A stretch of DNA of 38,654 nucleotides from Symbiodinium natans (taxonomy: Eukaryota > Sar > Dinophyceae > Suessiales > Symbiodiniaceae). A program made the position numbers and the translations under genes. The notes under the pieces are model-generated. The model was not told the origin of the DNA, searched no databases, and was given only the letters and a program-made list of their open reading frames with translations. Shown in pieces: positions 8,392-17,055 of the stretch. The stretch spans positions 250,001 through 288,654 of the forward strand of contig CAJNDS010002369.1 of assembly GCA_905221605.1 (NCBI GenBank), given 5' to 3'. Position 1 is the first letter of the stretch, and the number at the start of each line of letters is the position of its first letter.

Positions 8392-8554
8392 AACTCCTCA
8401 GCCCCGAACCCCAATTTCATGCCCTTAGTCCCCAAGAGCCCATGGCAACCGTTGACCACTAAAACCTTTAGAGGCCCACGCGACTTTAAGCCCAACCCTT
8501 TGAACCCTAAACCTCAACCCTCAACCCTCAACCCCAAACCCTTTAAATTCCCAC

Positions 8555-8624
8555 TGGCCTGTCAAACATGCGCAAGTGCTTCGGCATGGCCCACGGGTAG
8601 AGCATCTTAAGGAAGCGCATGAAC
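8555..8624 (-). CDS. exon-like segment, basic/hydrophobic
   Basis: CCCTAG acceptor, one base plus 23 codons (core FMRFLKMLYPWAMPKHLRMF), then GT. The regularly spaced Arg/Lys among hydrophobic residues recalls S4 or S4-S5 linker segments of ion channels, but the match is only by eye. Confidence 0.5.
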
Positions 8625-8737
8625 CTAGGGCTTTGCATAGGGATTAGGGGTTTAGGGGTTTAGGGTTCAGGGTTGAGGGTTTAGGGTCCCTGATGGCTTG
8701 GGCTGGGTGCCTAGGTTTTGCTCTGAGGTCTCCTTAC

Positions 8738-8772
8738 AGCTCCCAGCAGAGGATGTTCGAGAATTTCAGGGT
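8738..8772 (-). CDS. 35-nt micro-exon with GTAAGG donor
   Basis: TTAG acceptor and GTAAGG donor enclose 11 codons plus two bases (TLKFSNILCWE). Very short, but both signals are good. Confidence 0.35.
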
Positions 8773-8890
8773 CTAAGAGTAGAAAAAGGGGAGCAAGGCT
8801 CCCGAATGACTCAACTCAACCACTCAACTCTGCAGCTGCTTTATACACTCTTCAAATCTCGAACCCGAACCCCTACTACACCCCAAAAAC

Positions 8891-8931
8891 TTCTGCCCGA
8901 AATCGTACACAATGCACTCTATCTCCAACGC
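8891..8931 (-). CDS. 41-nt micro-exon
   Basis: TTTCAG acceptor, ALEIECIVYDFGQ, then GT. Protein-like and bounded by signals; identity unknown. Confidence 0.4.
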
Positions 8932-9112
8932 CTGAAACCACTTGACACATGTTCAGACCTGGCCGCCCGTGACCTTCCCGGTGTTTAGGGCATTGGTTTT
9001 GACAATATGTCACAAAGCCAAAACCCTAAAACCCTAAACCCAATTGCTTGAAGATTCCTGTCGATGGGGTCGGGTAAAGTGGCTTATCGACGAGCCATCT
9101 ATAGCCGTCTAC

Positions 9113-9175
9113 ATCAAAGCCTGGTCGCGACGGCTTCCGCTGTTTGCTGCGAACATCTTCGGCTTGGACACAAGC
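9113..9175 (-). CDS. 63-nt exon with GTAGAC donor
   Basis: CCCAG acceptor, one base plus 20 codons plus two bases (VSKPKMFAANSGSRRDQAL), donor GTAGAC. A second frame across the same segment is also open for about 45 codons, so the reading frame is not certain. Confidence 0.45.
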
Positions 9176-9420
9176 CTGGGCTTAGGGTGTAGTGTAGGGA
9201 GAAAACTGGGGGGGCGTGGGGGCGGGGAGGGTGGTTAATGTTCATCAGGGTTTGGGGCTTCTAGTTGCTCCCATCTGGGTCCTTTCACACAGAGTGCAAC
9301 TCCTTGGAAGCATCTTTGGCTCGGTCTTAAACTAGCTCCAACTCGAAGACCCTAACCCTAAACCCTAAACCCTAAACCCTAAACCCTAAACCCTAGACCC
9401 CCCCCCCCCCCCCCCGAAAC

Positions 9421-9578
9421 CCAGTGCAAACCCCGGGTCAGCCGTAGCCGAGGCCAGGGCCGCTTGCAGTTTCACTGCGAACTCGACGTCCGTGTGGCCT
9501 GCACGAGACATCTCCGAGTCCAGCTCGTCGGGGGAGAGTAAGAAGTAGCTCCGCTGGGCTGCGAAGGTGTAGACATAC
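9421..9578 (-). CDS. exon joined in phase to the exon at 9,684-9,759
   Basis: From acceptor CCAAG the frame reads YVYTFAAQRSYFLLSPDELD and continues SEMSRAGHTDVEFAVKLQAA. Third positions are strongly G/C. The first base completes an AGG codon with the two bases left by the exon at 9,684-9,759, so the two exons join cleanly. The downstream end is not fixed; an 18-nt C-run follows near 9,398. Family not recognised. Confidence 0.6.
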
Positions 9579-9683
9579 CTTGGCTTAGGGAGGGTTTGTG
9601 GGGAACTGCTCAAGTGGATGCTCACTCCCCAAAGCATTGGCATCCCAGACAAGGACTAAAGTGCTTGCTCCACACATAGTCAC

Positions 9684-9759
9684 CTTAAGTTGGGAGGGTC
9701 CAGCTGCGATGACTGCCTATGGAGGGCCCATTTCGTCCCCAGGGAGTGTAGCATCCGAC
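9684..9759 (-). CDS. exon joined in phase to the exon at 9,421-9,578
   Basis: GGGTAG acceptor, two bases, 24 codons (core LHSLGTKWALHRQSSQLDPP), two bases, donor GTGACT. The phase-2 end fits the next exon exactly. This pair is the strongest internal evidence that the islands are spliced exons rather than chance frames. Confidence 0.6.
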
Positions 9760-9956
9760 CTACCCCCTAAAATCTCCAAACCCTGAAGCCCTAAACCACT
9801 AAACCTGAACCCTAAACCCTAAATTCTGAGCCCTAGCAACCCTTCACACCCCCAAGTCCTGAACATTCCTCAGCCCTCTGTCCCTTTCAGCCCTACTTAG
9901 AAGCCTCAACCTAAACCCTAAACCCTAAACCCTAAACCCATAAAACCCAGGTCAAC

Positions 9957-10037
9957 CTGGCGCCGGGCCTGGCGGCGATCACATCTGCCCGCGTGGGCAT
10001 GTGCTGTGCCGCTTCGGCCTCATGGTCGTCCTGGGCG
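9957..10037 (-). CDS. 81-nt exon
   Basis: CTCAG acceptor, one base plus 26 codons plus two bases (core AQDDHEAEAAQHMPTRADVI), donor GTTGAC. GC-rich third positions, acidic helical peptide. Does not join in phase with 9,684-9,759, so another exon may lie between. Confidence 0.5.
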
Positions 10038-10357
10038 CTGAGGGTTTAGGGTTTTAGGGTTTAGGGGGCTTGCAGGGTTTATAGTGAGCTTCTAAAGGGT
10101 TTATATAGAGTTTAAGGGTTTATAGGGTTTATAGGGTTGGGAGGGTTTATAGGGTTTACAGGGCTTCTCGGGTTTGGGTTTATGGGGCTTAAAGGGTTCA
10201 TGGGCTGTAGGAAACCCCCTGTGCTGAGCTCATGCCCGTTGCCCACGTCTTCTACTACAAGTCTTGCTAAGCCTGCTTGCCCTCGAGAGTAGGAGCTGGC
10301 TTGGCTGATAAGGCTTTGAGAGACCGTCGTCGGAAACACGCTCTCCGACTACTACAC

Positions 10358-10420
10358 TCAAGAGTTGTTAAAGAGCGACGGCTTGTTTTTCCATGGGAGT
10401 GATGAGGCAAATTCTGGGAA
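10358..10420 (-). CDS. possible terminal exon
   Basis: CCTAAG acceptor, 20 codons (FPEFASSLPWKNKPSLF...) and TGA. May be a 3' terminal exon; the minus-strand frame at 10,112-10,339 downstream is then a separate chance frame. Confidence 0.35.
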   Translation of the reverse strand, partial: FPEFASSLPWKNKPSLFNNS

Positions 10421-10507
10421 CTTAGGCTAAGTAAACCCTAGACCCTAGACCCTTAACCACCCTGAACCCTAAACCCTAAACCCTAAACCCTCAGCCACGC
10501 CATGAAC

Positions 10508-10582
10508 CTTCAGCCCTGTGTCCTCTGTTGAAATTGCCCCCGGCGCGGTGTAGCTGAGCCGGAAGCCGCTGGCTTCGTCTAC
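10508..10582 (-). CDS. 75-nt phase-0 exon
   Basis: Acceptor AACAG, exactly 25 codons (core EASGFRLSYTAPGAISTEDT), donor GTTCAT. Clean phase and good composition; unidentified. Confidence 0.5.
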
Positions 10583-10703
10583 CTGTTTACGTCATGTCCC
10601 GAACATACCGGTTTAGGGCTTAGGTTTAGGGTTTGGGGTTTGGGGTTTAGGGTTTGGGGTTTAGGGTTTAGGGTCTAGGGGTTGGGGTTTAGGGTGTAGG
10701 GTT

Positions 10704-10803
10704 AGGGTCCCTGTACCTTTGTAGTGTATACTTGGGCCTCAAAGGGGTCCCTATAGAGCAGCCGCAGGGGCCCAAGTACATACTATATAGGTACATGGAC
10801 CCT
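10704..10803. mobile_element. fold-back element, family IV
   Basis: A 100-bp sequence whose ends are about 36-bp imperfect inverted repeats: AGGGTCCCTGTACCTTTG... against the complement of ...ATATAGGTACATGGACCCT, continuing through GTATACTTGGGCC / GGCCCAAGTACATAC. It has the size and form of a MITE or introner. No second copy was found. Confidence 0.75.
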
Positions 10804-10962
10804 TAGAGCGAAAGACTAAACCCACGAACTATATACCCCAAGCTCTCAATTGCCACCTCTGCTTACGCCGTCAGCGGAGAGAAAGAACTTACAGTACATG
10901 ACCATAGCAAGGGCACTATATCTTTTGCCAAGATAACACGCAACTCAATTTAAGGTTCTTCA

Positions 10963-11163
10963 GGAAAAAAAGCCAACCTCCGCCCATTTTTGCCTTGGCG
11001 CTGATAACTAACTCTGCGATTCGGAAGTTGCGCTTGGGATTGGAGGGTGCAGCCCTAAATCCCAACGTGATGACTGGCGGTGGATACGGAAGCCAGATGC
11101 AGTATAGTCTCTGCGAGTTCGGCACAAGCAATCTGCAACTCTACAGTACAACCTTCAACCAGA
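10963..11163 (+). CDS. possible plus-strand exon
   Basis: From a TTCAG the plus frame stays open and reads ALNPNVMTGGGYGSQMQYSL then CEFGTSNLQLYSTTF. Gly/Ser/Gln-rich, protein-like. The minus strand is also open over much of the segment, so strand is uncertain. Confidence 0.4.
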
Positions 11164-11284
11164 AACCTTCCCCGAACCCTAAACCCTAAACCCTAAACCC
11201 TAAACAATAAACCATAAGCCCTAAACCCTAAACCTCAAACGCTAAACCCTCAACCCTAAACCTTATAAACCCTAAACCGCAGAC

Positions 11285-11371
11285 CTCGAAGTTCTCTGGG
11301 TTGTCGTCAGCTGACGACTCTCGCGGGCAGAAGCGCTCGACGGCAAGCGCGTATGGAATGGCGAGAGGGTC
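11285..11371 (-). CDS. 87-nt phase-0 exon
   Basis: CTTCAG acceptor, exactly 29 codons (core AIPYALAVERFCPRESSADD, ending NPENFE), donor GTCTGC. Good codon-position bias. A second open frame exists across the same stretch. Confidence 0.5.
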
Positions 11372-11403
11372 CTGAAGCCGAGGCTGGTCTTCAACTCAGC
11401 TAG

Positions 11404-11484
11404 GGTTAAGGGTTAAGGGTTAAGGGTTTAGGGTTTGGGGTTTGGGGTTTGGGGTTTGGGGTTTGGGGTTTAGGGTTTAGGGCT
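11404..11484 (+). repeat. mixed GGGTTAA / TTTGGGG / TTTAGGG array
   Basis: Three blocks of different telomere-like variants in tandem: about three TTAAGGG units, about five TTTGGGG units, then TTTAGGG. Confidence 0.9.
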
Positions 11485-11486
11485 TG

Positions 11487-11606
11487 AGTCTCCGATCATG
11501 GTCGGAACCACCGGCCTTGACAACTCGGAAGCACCAGTCCAGGAGCACAGAGAAGGGCAGACGCTGCTCGTTCGCCACGGAAGCTGGCGAGGGGCGGAGG
11601 TCGGAC
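11487..11606 (-). CDS. exon of about 40 codons
   Basis: CACAG acceptor, one base, then an open frame reading SPASVANEQRLPFSVLLDWC and FRVVKAGGSDHDRRLK. Convincing composition. The downstream boundary lies in or just before telomere-like repeat and has no clear GT. Confidence 0.5.
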
Positions 11607-11949
11607 CTGTGCTTGCTTTGGGGTCTGTTTAAGAGTTTATAAGGTTAGCATATAAGGTTGTAGGTATGGAGCCTCCTCCAGGGGCATTGAGGTCATAGGG
11701 GCTGGACTTATGCGCTTTCGATCTTCCCTGGCCCTGAGTCCTAAGCCACCTGCCCTGAACCGATGAGCATACGTGGGCACCGTAGAAGAAGCTGAGACAC
11801 CCCAACAAAATTGAAGGGGTGAAGAGGCAACCAGACCGCTGCGGGTGCTGGGTCGGGTGTATGTCGTGTTTAAGGACTTAGAGTTGAGGGCATCGAAACC
11901 CTGGAGGGCTCTAAACGTTAAATCTGCGAGCCCAGGATTGCCCACCTAC

Positions 11950-12076
11950 CGCCTTCAGGGCGGGCTTGAGCGGTTGATGCAGATGTGTTGTGCAACACCC
12001 AAGGGCTGAAGGTTGCTAGGTCATCCGCAGATTGCACATGGCCGGTGCCTTCCATTTGGGGGTTGAAGATTTCAGA
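11950..12076 (-). CDS. exon immediately downstream of a family II intron
   Basis: After ...GCCTAG at the element edge, 42 codons plus one base: SEIFNPQMEGTGHVQSADDL, ATFSPWVLHNTSASTAQARP. Donor GTAGGT. With 12,195-12,248 it brackets the family II element precisely, in phase 0 on both sides. Confidence 0.55.
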
Positions 12077-12194
12077 CTAGGCTGTCGGGATGTTACCCTT
12101 TATACAAAAACAGTCCTTGATAGGGATTTTCGTATCCCCTCTTATGATCCCTTTTTCAGGGCTGCCAGTACGGGGGGCGAACATCCCAACAGGG
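12077..12194 (-). mobile_element. introner-like element, family II copy b, acting as intron
   Basis: 118 bp bounded by TGTTGGGATGTTCGCCC and GGGTAACATCCCGACA inverted repeats, the family II terminus. Removing it joins two coding-like segments in phase 0. The boundaries would be AAG|CC...TAG|T, which is not GT-AG; looser junctions are known in dinoflagellates. Confidence 0.6.
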
Positions 12195-12248
12195 CTTAAT
12201 TAAGGGTAGCAGGATCCAGCGATCAGGGCACTCCTTCAGTGTGACTGC
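12195..12248 (-). CDS. 54-nt exon upstream of the family II intron
   Basis: GGAG acceptor, exactly 18 codons: AVTLKECPDRWILLPLIK. Ends at the family II element. Confidence 0.5.
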
Positions 12249-12324
12249 CTCCGATCAAGCGCCCAGTCTCTGTTTGGGTTGATCTAAGGGCGCTCCCCAT
12301 GCGATAGGTCCTTGACAGAAAGGA

Positions 12325-12378
12325 ATACATATATATATGTATATACATATGAATGAATATATATATATATATATATAG
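12325..12378. repeat. AT microsatellite
   Basis: (AT)n with GTATAC interruptions; no gene content. Confidence 0.9.
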
Positions 12379-12517
12379 ATAAGGTATATACTGCAGCGCC
12401 CAATAAAATCTACATCAATCCTGAACCCAAAACACCAAACCTGTAAAGCCTCGAAATGCAGCACCCACAAAAGACCCTCAACCCTAAACCCTAAACCCAA
12501 CCTCAACCCCAACGCAC

Positions 12518-12565
12518 TGAGGCTCCGACGACTGCCTGGCTTTGATGGCCGCCAGCACGGCAGCC
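12518..12565 (-). CDS. 48-nt micro-exon with GTGCGT donor
   Basis: CTGCAG acceptor, one base plus 15 codons plus two bases (AAVLAAIKARQSSEP), donor GTGCGT. Helical peptide. Confidence 0.45.
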
Positions 12566-12689
12566 CTGCAGCCGTCCCAAAGGGTTTAAGGCTTAAAGTG
12601 TTTAGGGTGTAGGGTTTAGGGTAAGGGTTTAGAATGTCTACAGGTTTCGGGCTTATAGGGATGTAGAGAAAAATTTTATTCTAGGGAAA

Positions 12690-13800
12690 TGCCTCCCTCG
12701 GACAGCGGGAGTCCCAGTTTTTCTTCTCTGCTCTCAAGTGCCGGTGTGTTGGGGCAAACCCCTAAACTGAGTGAGTCGCTTCCGTCGAGCGACAGACCCC
12801 GAACGCTCGGCCTAGGGCCTTACAGCCGGAGCGCCCAAGCGAAAAGAGAAACGGAAAGGTGCCCCGGGCCCCCTGGCCCCCTGGTAGCTGGATTCCTGGA
12901 CCAGGAGGCTGGCGAGGGGTCCAGGCTGTTGCCCGGTTTCGTGCTTTTGCCCGGAATTTTCGGGGGCGGGACCAAGGCCTTCCGGGCCAAGGGCCCCCCG
13001 GGCCTGGCCCCCTTGCCAAGGGCCCCCCATCCAAGCAAGGACCCCGGCCCAAGTCCGGGGCCGAGCCTGCCCCCCTCGAACCAAGCACAGCGTAAGGCGC
13101 TTCGGGCCAAAGGGCTTCAGGGCCAAGGGCGGCCAAGGGCTTTCCGGGCCGAGGGCCAGGAAGGCCCAACAAAGGCGGGGCCCCCCCCAGGCTACGCACC
13201 CCTCCATTTCACCCCAAAAGACCAAGAAAGTCCCAGGAAGCCCCCAAATCAGCGAGGGCCTTTACGGGCCCTGACGTGCCGAAGGCCCGAAAAAGGCCGA
13301 GGCTACCACGAACCCCAGCTTACCCTAACGTGCCCAAGGCCCGAAAAGGGCCCAGGCTACCCCGAACCCCAGCTTAAACCCTAGCGATTGTCATACTCAT
13401 TGGCGAAAAAAACCAATAGGTTCCCTGACCTTCAAATGAATAAAGCCTCTACGGTCCCTGACACGCCGAAGGTCCGAACAAGGCCCCGAGAGACCCCAAG
13501 AGCCACCAAAAGGCTTCAAAAGGCTTCAAAAGGCCCCCTAAAAGAAGGGGGACTCCAGGATGCCCGTACCCGCAGTGAAAAATGCGATTTTTTGGTAATC
13601 GATCCGGCAGGGCCAGGAAAGCCCCCAGGAAGCCCCCCAAAAGGCCCCAAGAGCCACCAAAAGGCTTGATTGAGGCCCTTCAAGAAGGGGAAGGCACAAA
13701 GGGTTTCCGTGACCTTCAAATAAATAAGGGCCTCTACGGGCCCTGACACGCCGAAGGCCCGAAAAGGGCCGAGGCTACCCCCAACCCCAGCTTAAACCCA
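12690..13800. repeat. GC-rich region with degenerate long repeats
   Basis: Very GC-rich, dominated by GGCCC/CCAAGG words. A segment CCTGACCTTCAAATGAATAA...CTCTACGG...CCCTGACACGCC at 13,421-13,467 recurs at about 13,706-13,753 (spacing about 285 bp). GCCGAAGGCCCGAAAA...GGCTACC...CCAGCTTA recurs near 13,275, 13,330 and 13,750. Frames of 80-230 codons on both strands (largest 12,689-13,384, plus) are Pro/Gly/Arg-rich by-products of this composition; I do not call them genes. Confidence 0.7.
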
Positions 13801-13971
13801 AACAGCGCAACTTTAAAAACATCAAAGCAAGGATCAGAGCACAAGAAAACAAATTCCATAAACCCTAAACCCTAATAGAGTATAGTTTGGGTGGCCGGGG
13901 TGGGTTGACGGGCAACGCGAGCGCGCGGCCCGGGGTGTTTCACACCCGAGCGCGCGCCCTCCCCTGACACA

Positions 13972-14027
13972 CCCTAAACCCTAAACCCTAAACCCTAAAC
14001 CCTAAACCCTAAACCCTAAACCCTAAA
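13972..14027 (-). repeat. interstitial telomere-like repeat (CCCTAAA)n
   Basis: About eight units. Just left, GGGTGTTTCACACCC at about 13,936 forms a small hairpin between two GAGCGCGCG words. Confidence 0.9.
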
Positions 14028-14173
14028 TACCGTCTCCATATCTCTACCTCGTTAATCCATGGACCTCAAACACCAGGAGCCCAAGAAGCCCCAGAAACCT
14101 TTCTCAAGCCCTAGAAGCTGTAGAAGCTCCAAAACCCCGAAAGATAAACCTATACACCCTAACCCTCTAAACC

Positions 14174-14252
14174 CTCTCTGGCACGCCTCTCAGCCTCGCT
14201 CTTGAGAGAGCTGTGCAGCTTCACGATCCTCCGGGCGGAGCGGGCCGAAATC
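14174..14252 (-). CDS. exon-like basic helical segment
   Basis: GCGCAG acceptor, then an open frame reading ISARSARRIVKLHSSLKSEA, ERRARE, ending just before telomere-like repeat. Basic, amphipathic; unidentified. Confidence 0.45.
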
Positions 14253-14312
14253 CTGCGCTCTGAGGGTCGTCGTTGAACGGCTCTTCTAGGGCGGAGCAGG
14301 CGACTAGAGGGG

Positions 14313-14385
14313 TCGGAAGAAATTACTAGAATAGTATTATTCCCTTATGGTCCCTGTATATTTATGCTAAGCAAGGCCCTTATGT
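14313..14385 (+). mobile_element. introner-like element, family III (fragment, opposite orientation)
   Basis: GGGTCGGAAGAAATTACTAGAATAGTATTATTCCCTTATGGTCCCTGTAT is recognisable as family III in the opposite orientation to the copies at 15,834, 18,105, 19,733 and 31,360. The distal terminus is unclear. Confidence 0.5.
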
Positions 14386-14556
14386 TGCTCAGGGCTGGAG
14401 GGGCTTGAAGGGAGTAGGGTTTTGGGTTCAGGGTTTAAAAGGGTAAACTGGTTTTTTGGGGGGTGTAGGGCTCAAGGGCCCAGCAGTCCGATGAAGATGA
14501 TGGGATGGTATGACCCGAAGCCCGGAACGCTCGGACATGCGCAGGCACCTACTTAC

Positions 14557-14600
14557 ATTTGTGCTGTTCTTCGGGGAGCCTGGCGTTTTCCGTGTTCAGG
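14557..14600 (-). CDS. micro-exon with GTAAGT donor
   Basis: Open segment LNTENARLPEEQHK followed by a perfect GTAAGT. The acceptor CCAGAG is weaker; a shorter exon from CGCCAG is possible. Confidence 0.45.
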
Positions 14601-14685
14601 CTCTGGGGGTGTGCTATAGGGTTTGCGAACCCAAAACCCTAAACCGTAAACCCTCAACCCCAAACCCTAAACCCTAAACCCTAAC

Positions 14686-14753
14686 CTGCGGTCCTGCTGT
14701 AGAGGCGGCTTGCAATGATGCTGATGGCGGCTTCCGTCGGAACCCGGGCAAAC
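14686..14753 (-). CDS. 68-nt exon
   Basis: CCCAG acceptor, one base plus 22 codons plus one base (core RVPTEAAISIIASRLYSRTA), donor GTTAGG. Clean signals and composition. Confidence 0.5.
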
Positions 14754-15153
14754 CTGGGTGAGGGGGCCGGGAACCCTAAAAGTCGATCGAAAGCCGGGGT
14801 CTAGACATGGCCACAACCCTAAACCCTAAACCCTAAACCCTAAACCCTAAACCCTGCTTAGGGCTTAGAGCCTGGGGTTTTCTTAGGCTTTCTTGTGTTT
14901 CCTTCATGGGCTCCTGAAAACTTCGATCTTCAGTCCCATCCCACTAGCATGTCCGGCCCCATCCTACGATTCCAAGGGTTTAGGGTTTAGGGTTTAGGGT
15001 TTAGGGAAACTTGCCTTGAGCCACCAAAGGAACACAAGACAGAAACACCTAAGCCCCAAAATGCCCCAACCTGACTATTCCAGGAGTTTTGGCTCACTAT
15101 TCCAGGGGCTTTGGGGCTAAAGCCCGAAACGCGTCGATCCGAATCACTCCAAG

Positions 15154-15226
15154 CCCCTAAACCCTAAACCCTAAACCCTAAACCCTAAACCCTAAACCCT
15201 AAACCCTAAACCCTAAACCCTAAACC
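15154..15226 (-). repeat. interstitial telomere-like repeat (CCCTAAA)n
   Basis: About ten units; with the TTTAGGG tract at 15,321 it makes a large inverted pair around one exon-like island. Confidence 0.95.
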
Positions 15227-15227
15227 C

Positions 15228-15318
15228 CTTGAGCCGGAAAGTCCCTGCCTCGGGCGATGCTCCTCATCGCTGTTCACCCAGGCCGAAGTGTGCCGACGGC
15301 TGAGGAGCCTCGGGTGGC
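15228..15318 (-). CDS. exon-like island between inverted telomere-like arrays
   Basis: The open frame includes RRHTSAWVNSDEEHRPRQG. Only about 95 bp of non-repeat DNA separates two oppositely oriented arrays and nearly all of it is this frame. Confidence 0.4.
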
Positions 15319-15320
15319 AG

Positions 15321-15398
15321 TTAGGGTTTAGGGTTTAGGGTTTAGGGTTTAGGGTTTAGGGTTTAGGGTTTAGGGTTTAGGGTTTAGGGTTAGGGTTT
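15321..15398 (+). repeat. interstitial telomere-like repeat (TTTAGGG)n
   Basis: About eleven units. Confidence 0.95.
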
Positions 15399-15419
15399 AG
15401 GGTTTAAGACGGGGTTTAG

Positions 15420-15512
15420 GCATGCCATTAGCAGTGAGGACTGCCTCAGATTCCTCGTGAGACAGCTTCATATCCCTAACTTGAACGAGCTTTCGGAGAT
15501 GATGTGAGAAAT
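15420..15512 (-). CDS. possible exon, HHLRKLVQVRDMKLSHEE
   Basis: Open frame reading SHHLRKLVQVRDMKLSHEES then EAVLTANGM. Overlaps the end of another open minus frame (15,476-15,817), so the boundary is not clear. Confidence 0.4.
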
Positions 15513-15717
15513 GTGACATCGTCAACTGCTCTCCAAATTAGGAATCCCATCGTTCCCTCAAGAGTTTGGTGGAAGCTGAGACGACAGAATGGAAGCTTTG
15601 AACGAAGCTGGCGCGATTGCACCTCCGAGCGACGTCCAAGAATCAGCCATACTAGTATGCCAAATGCACCCCAAACCCTAAACTCTAAACCCAAAACCCC
15701 AAACCCTACTTCTTTAA

Positions 15718-15833
15718 ACCCTTCATGAAGGGCGGTAGCTTCGCGGAGTGGCTTTCGCCCAGCGCGTTTGATCAGGCGAACGGTTTTCAACGAGATCGCG
15801 TAGATCACGATCTTCATGGTGTAATATAGGGGG
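15718..15833 (-). CDS. exon downstream of family III intron, arginine/lysine-rich
   Basis: After TTCAG the frame reads PLYYTMKIVIYAISLKTVRL and IKRAGRKPLREATALHEGFK. Alternating hydrophobic and basic residues fit a membrane-associated helix. It follows the family III element at 15,834-15,928. Confidence 0.5.
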
Positions 15834-15928
15834 CTGAATAATTAGGATAGGCGTTTTGTGGGGGGGGGGGGTATTATAGTATAATAATAAAGGGAGCCTA
15901 AGGGAATATTATTCATAATTATCCCGAC
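15834..15928 (-). mobile_element. introner-like element, family III, acting as intron
   Basis: Read on the minus strand it begins GTCGGGATAATTA and ends TAATTATTCAG; with flanking ATAGGGG and CCCCTAT these form inverted termini. Interior ATATTCCCTTAGGCTCCCTTTATTATTATA is the family core. It begins with GT and ends with AG, lying between two coding-like segments. Confidence 0.65.
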
Positions 15929-16024
15929 CCCTATGGTATACAGGAGTTGTGTGCCTATCAGATCACAATACACAGTGCAAGACTCCGCCAACTTAGCAGC
16001 CACGATGACAGCCATCCACTCAGC
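15929..16024 (-). CDS. exon upstream of family III intron, membrane-like
   Basis: Open frame AEWMAVIVAAKLAESCTVYC, DLIGTQLLYTIG, ending at GT of the family III element. Strong hydrophobic helix. A G/C-run at 16,023-16,036 obscures the upstream end. Confidence 0.55.
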
Positions 16025-16057
16025 CCCCCCCCCCCCCTCCATTTTGTCGACCTCCAT

Positions 16058-16452
16058 AGTGGACCAAATTCCCGTGGCACATTCTGTTCTGAATCTTTGA
16101 AGTGAATATAAGTGTTTTAGGTTTAGGGTTTACGTTGTAGAGACAGGGCCTTGGATTTCAACGGCTGAATTATATAATGAGTCTGAAACGCCAAAGCCGT
16201 TAAACCTGAACCCTCTCAGTCACTTGATCACCTGCTGGACCAGAAAAGCTAGCGGCATAAACCCCAACATAGCAATCCCCCCAAAAACCCTGCGGGAAGC
16301 CCTCCTAAACTCTGTTCAGACTAAAATGCCCTAAAACACCCTGCGGCCCCAAACCCTAAACCCTAAACCCTAAACCCTAAACCCTAAACCCTAAACCCTA
16401 AACCCTAAACCCTAAACCCTAAACCCTCACCCCGATAAAGCCCCTAAGAACT
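16058..16452. other. no supported gene; CCCTAAA array 16,350-16,427
   Basis: About 11 CCCTAAA units end this stretch. The remainder holds C-rich degenerate repeat words; nothing else recognised. Confidence 0.6.
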
Positions 16453-16528
16453 CAGCAAAGCCGCAAGGAGCTCCAGTGGCCGCGGCTGGCACGGCTCAGG
16501 TCCATGCGGTCCTCATCCTCGCAGATGT
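16453..16528 (-). CDS. possible exon, acidic
   Basis: The open frame reads YDICEDEDRMDLSRASRGHW, then SSLRLC and TGA. No clear acceptor. Confidence 0.35.
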
Positions 16529-16940
16529 CATAGGTTTAAGGTTGAGGGGTTTAGGGTTTAGGGTTTAGCGGTTAAGGTTTGGGGTGTAGGATTTAGGGTT
16601 TCCGAAACTAGGGGTACCGTTTTGGAGTACCTCTTATGAGGGAATCCTACTATTTGGGGGACTTATGAGGGGTCCCCCTATGTTCGTAAGCCCCCAGATG
16701 TATCCAAAAAGACACAAAGGTCACCAAGGGCTCCCAGTCAGCTGAGGGTCAGGATTTGGGGCCCAGGAATTCAGAGTTTTGGGGTCTAGGGCTTAGGGTT
16801 ACATGTTTTTGTTTGAAAGGTTGAGAGGGTTCAGGGTTTAGGGAACCCGTCAACCCGAACCCGAAACGGGCCAGCCTCAAAAAAACGCGCGTCAACTCGA
16901 ATCCGCCCGCCCCTGTGTGCCCACCTGGGCCTGCCGGGCA

Positions 16941-17055
16941 GCGCCTCCCTTGGAACCTCGGCAGCTTCCGTCAGGCCTTAACCCTAAACCCGAAACCCGA
17001 AACCCTAAACCCAAACCCTTGGATGAACCTCGGCCGCTTCCGCGAGGCCCTCCAG
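16941..17055 (-). repeat. duplicated exon-like unit (GL-EAAEV)
   Basis: Two related minus-strand segments about 75 bp apart, GGCCTCGCGGAAGCGGCCGA and GGCCTGACGGAAGCTGCCGA, encode LEGLAEAAEVH and GLTEAAEVP. Differences fall mostly at third positions, as expected for duplicated coding sequence. Confidence 0.45.

Noticed and set aside
12689-13384. 231-codon plus frame and overlapping minus frames
   Set aside because: GC-rich repeat DNA with few A/T stops; composition is Pro/Gly/Arg/Ala-rich in every frame and nothing resembles a family.
13880-13970. GCGCGCG-rich hairpin as an rRNA or regulatory RNA
   Set aside because: Only a six-base stem (GGGTGT/ACACCC) and direct GAGCGCGCG words; too little structure to support an RNA gene.
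15079-15095. Relict dinoflagellate spliced-leader sequence (TTTTGGCTCA...)
   Set aside because: Only ten bases match the 3' part of the leader and the following AG is missing; no other leader relic was found by eye on either strand.
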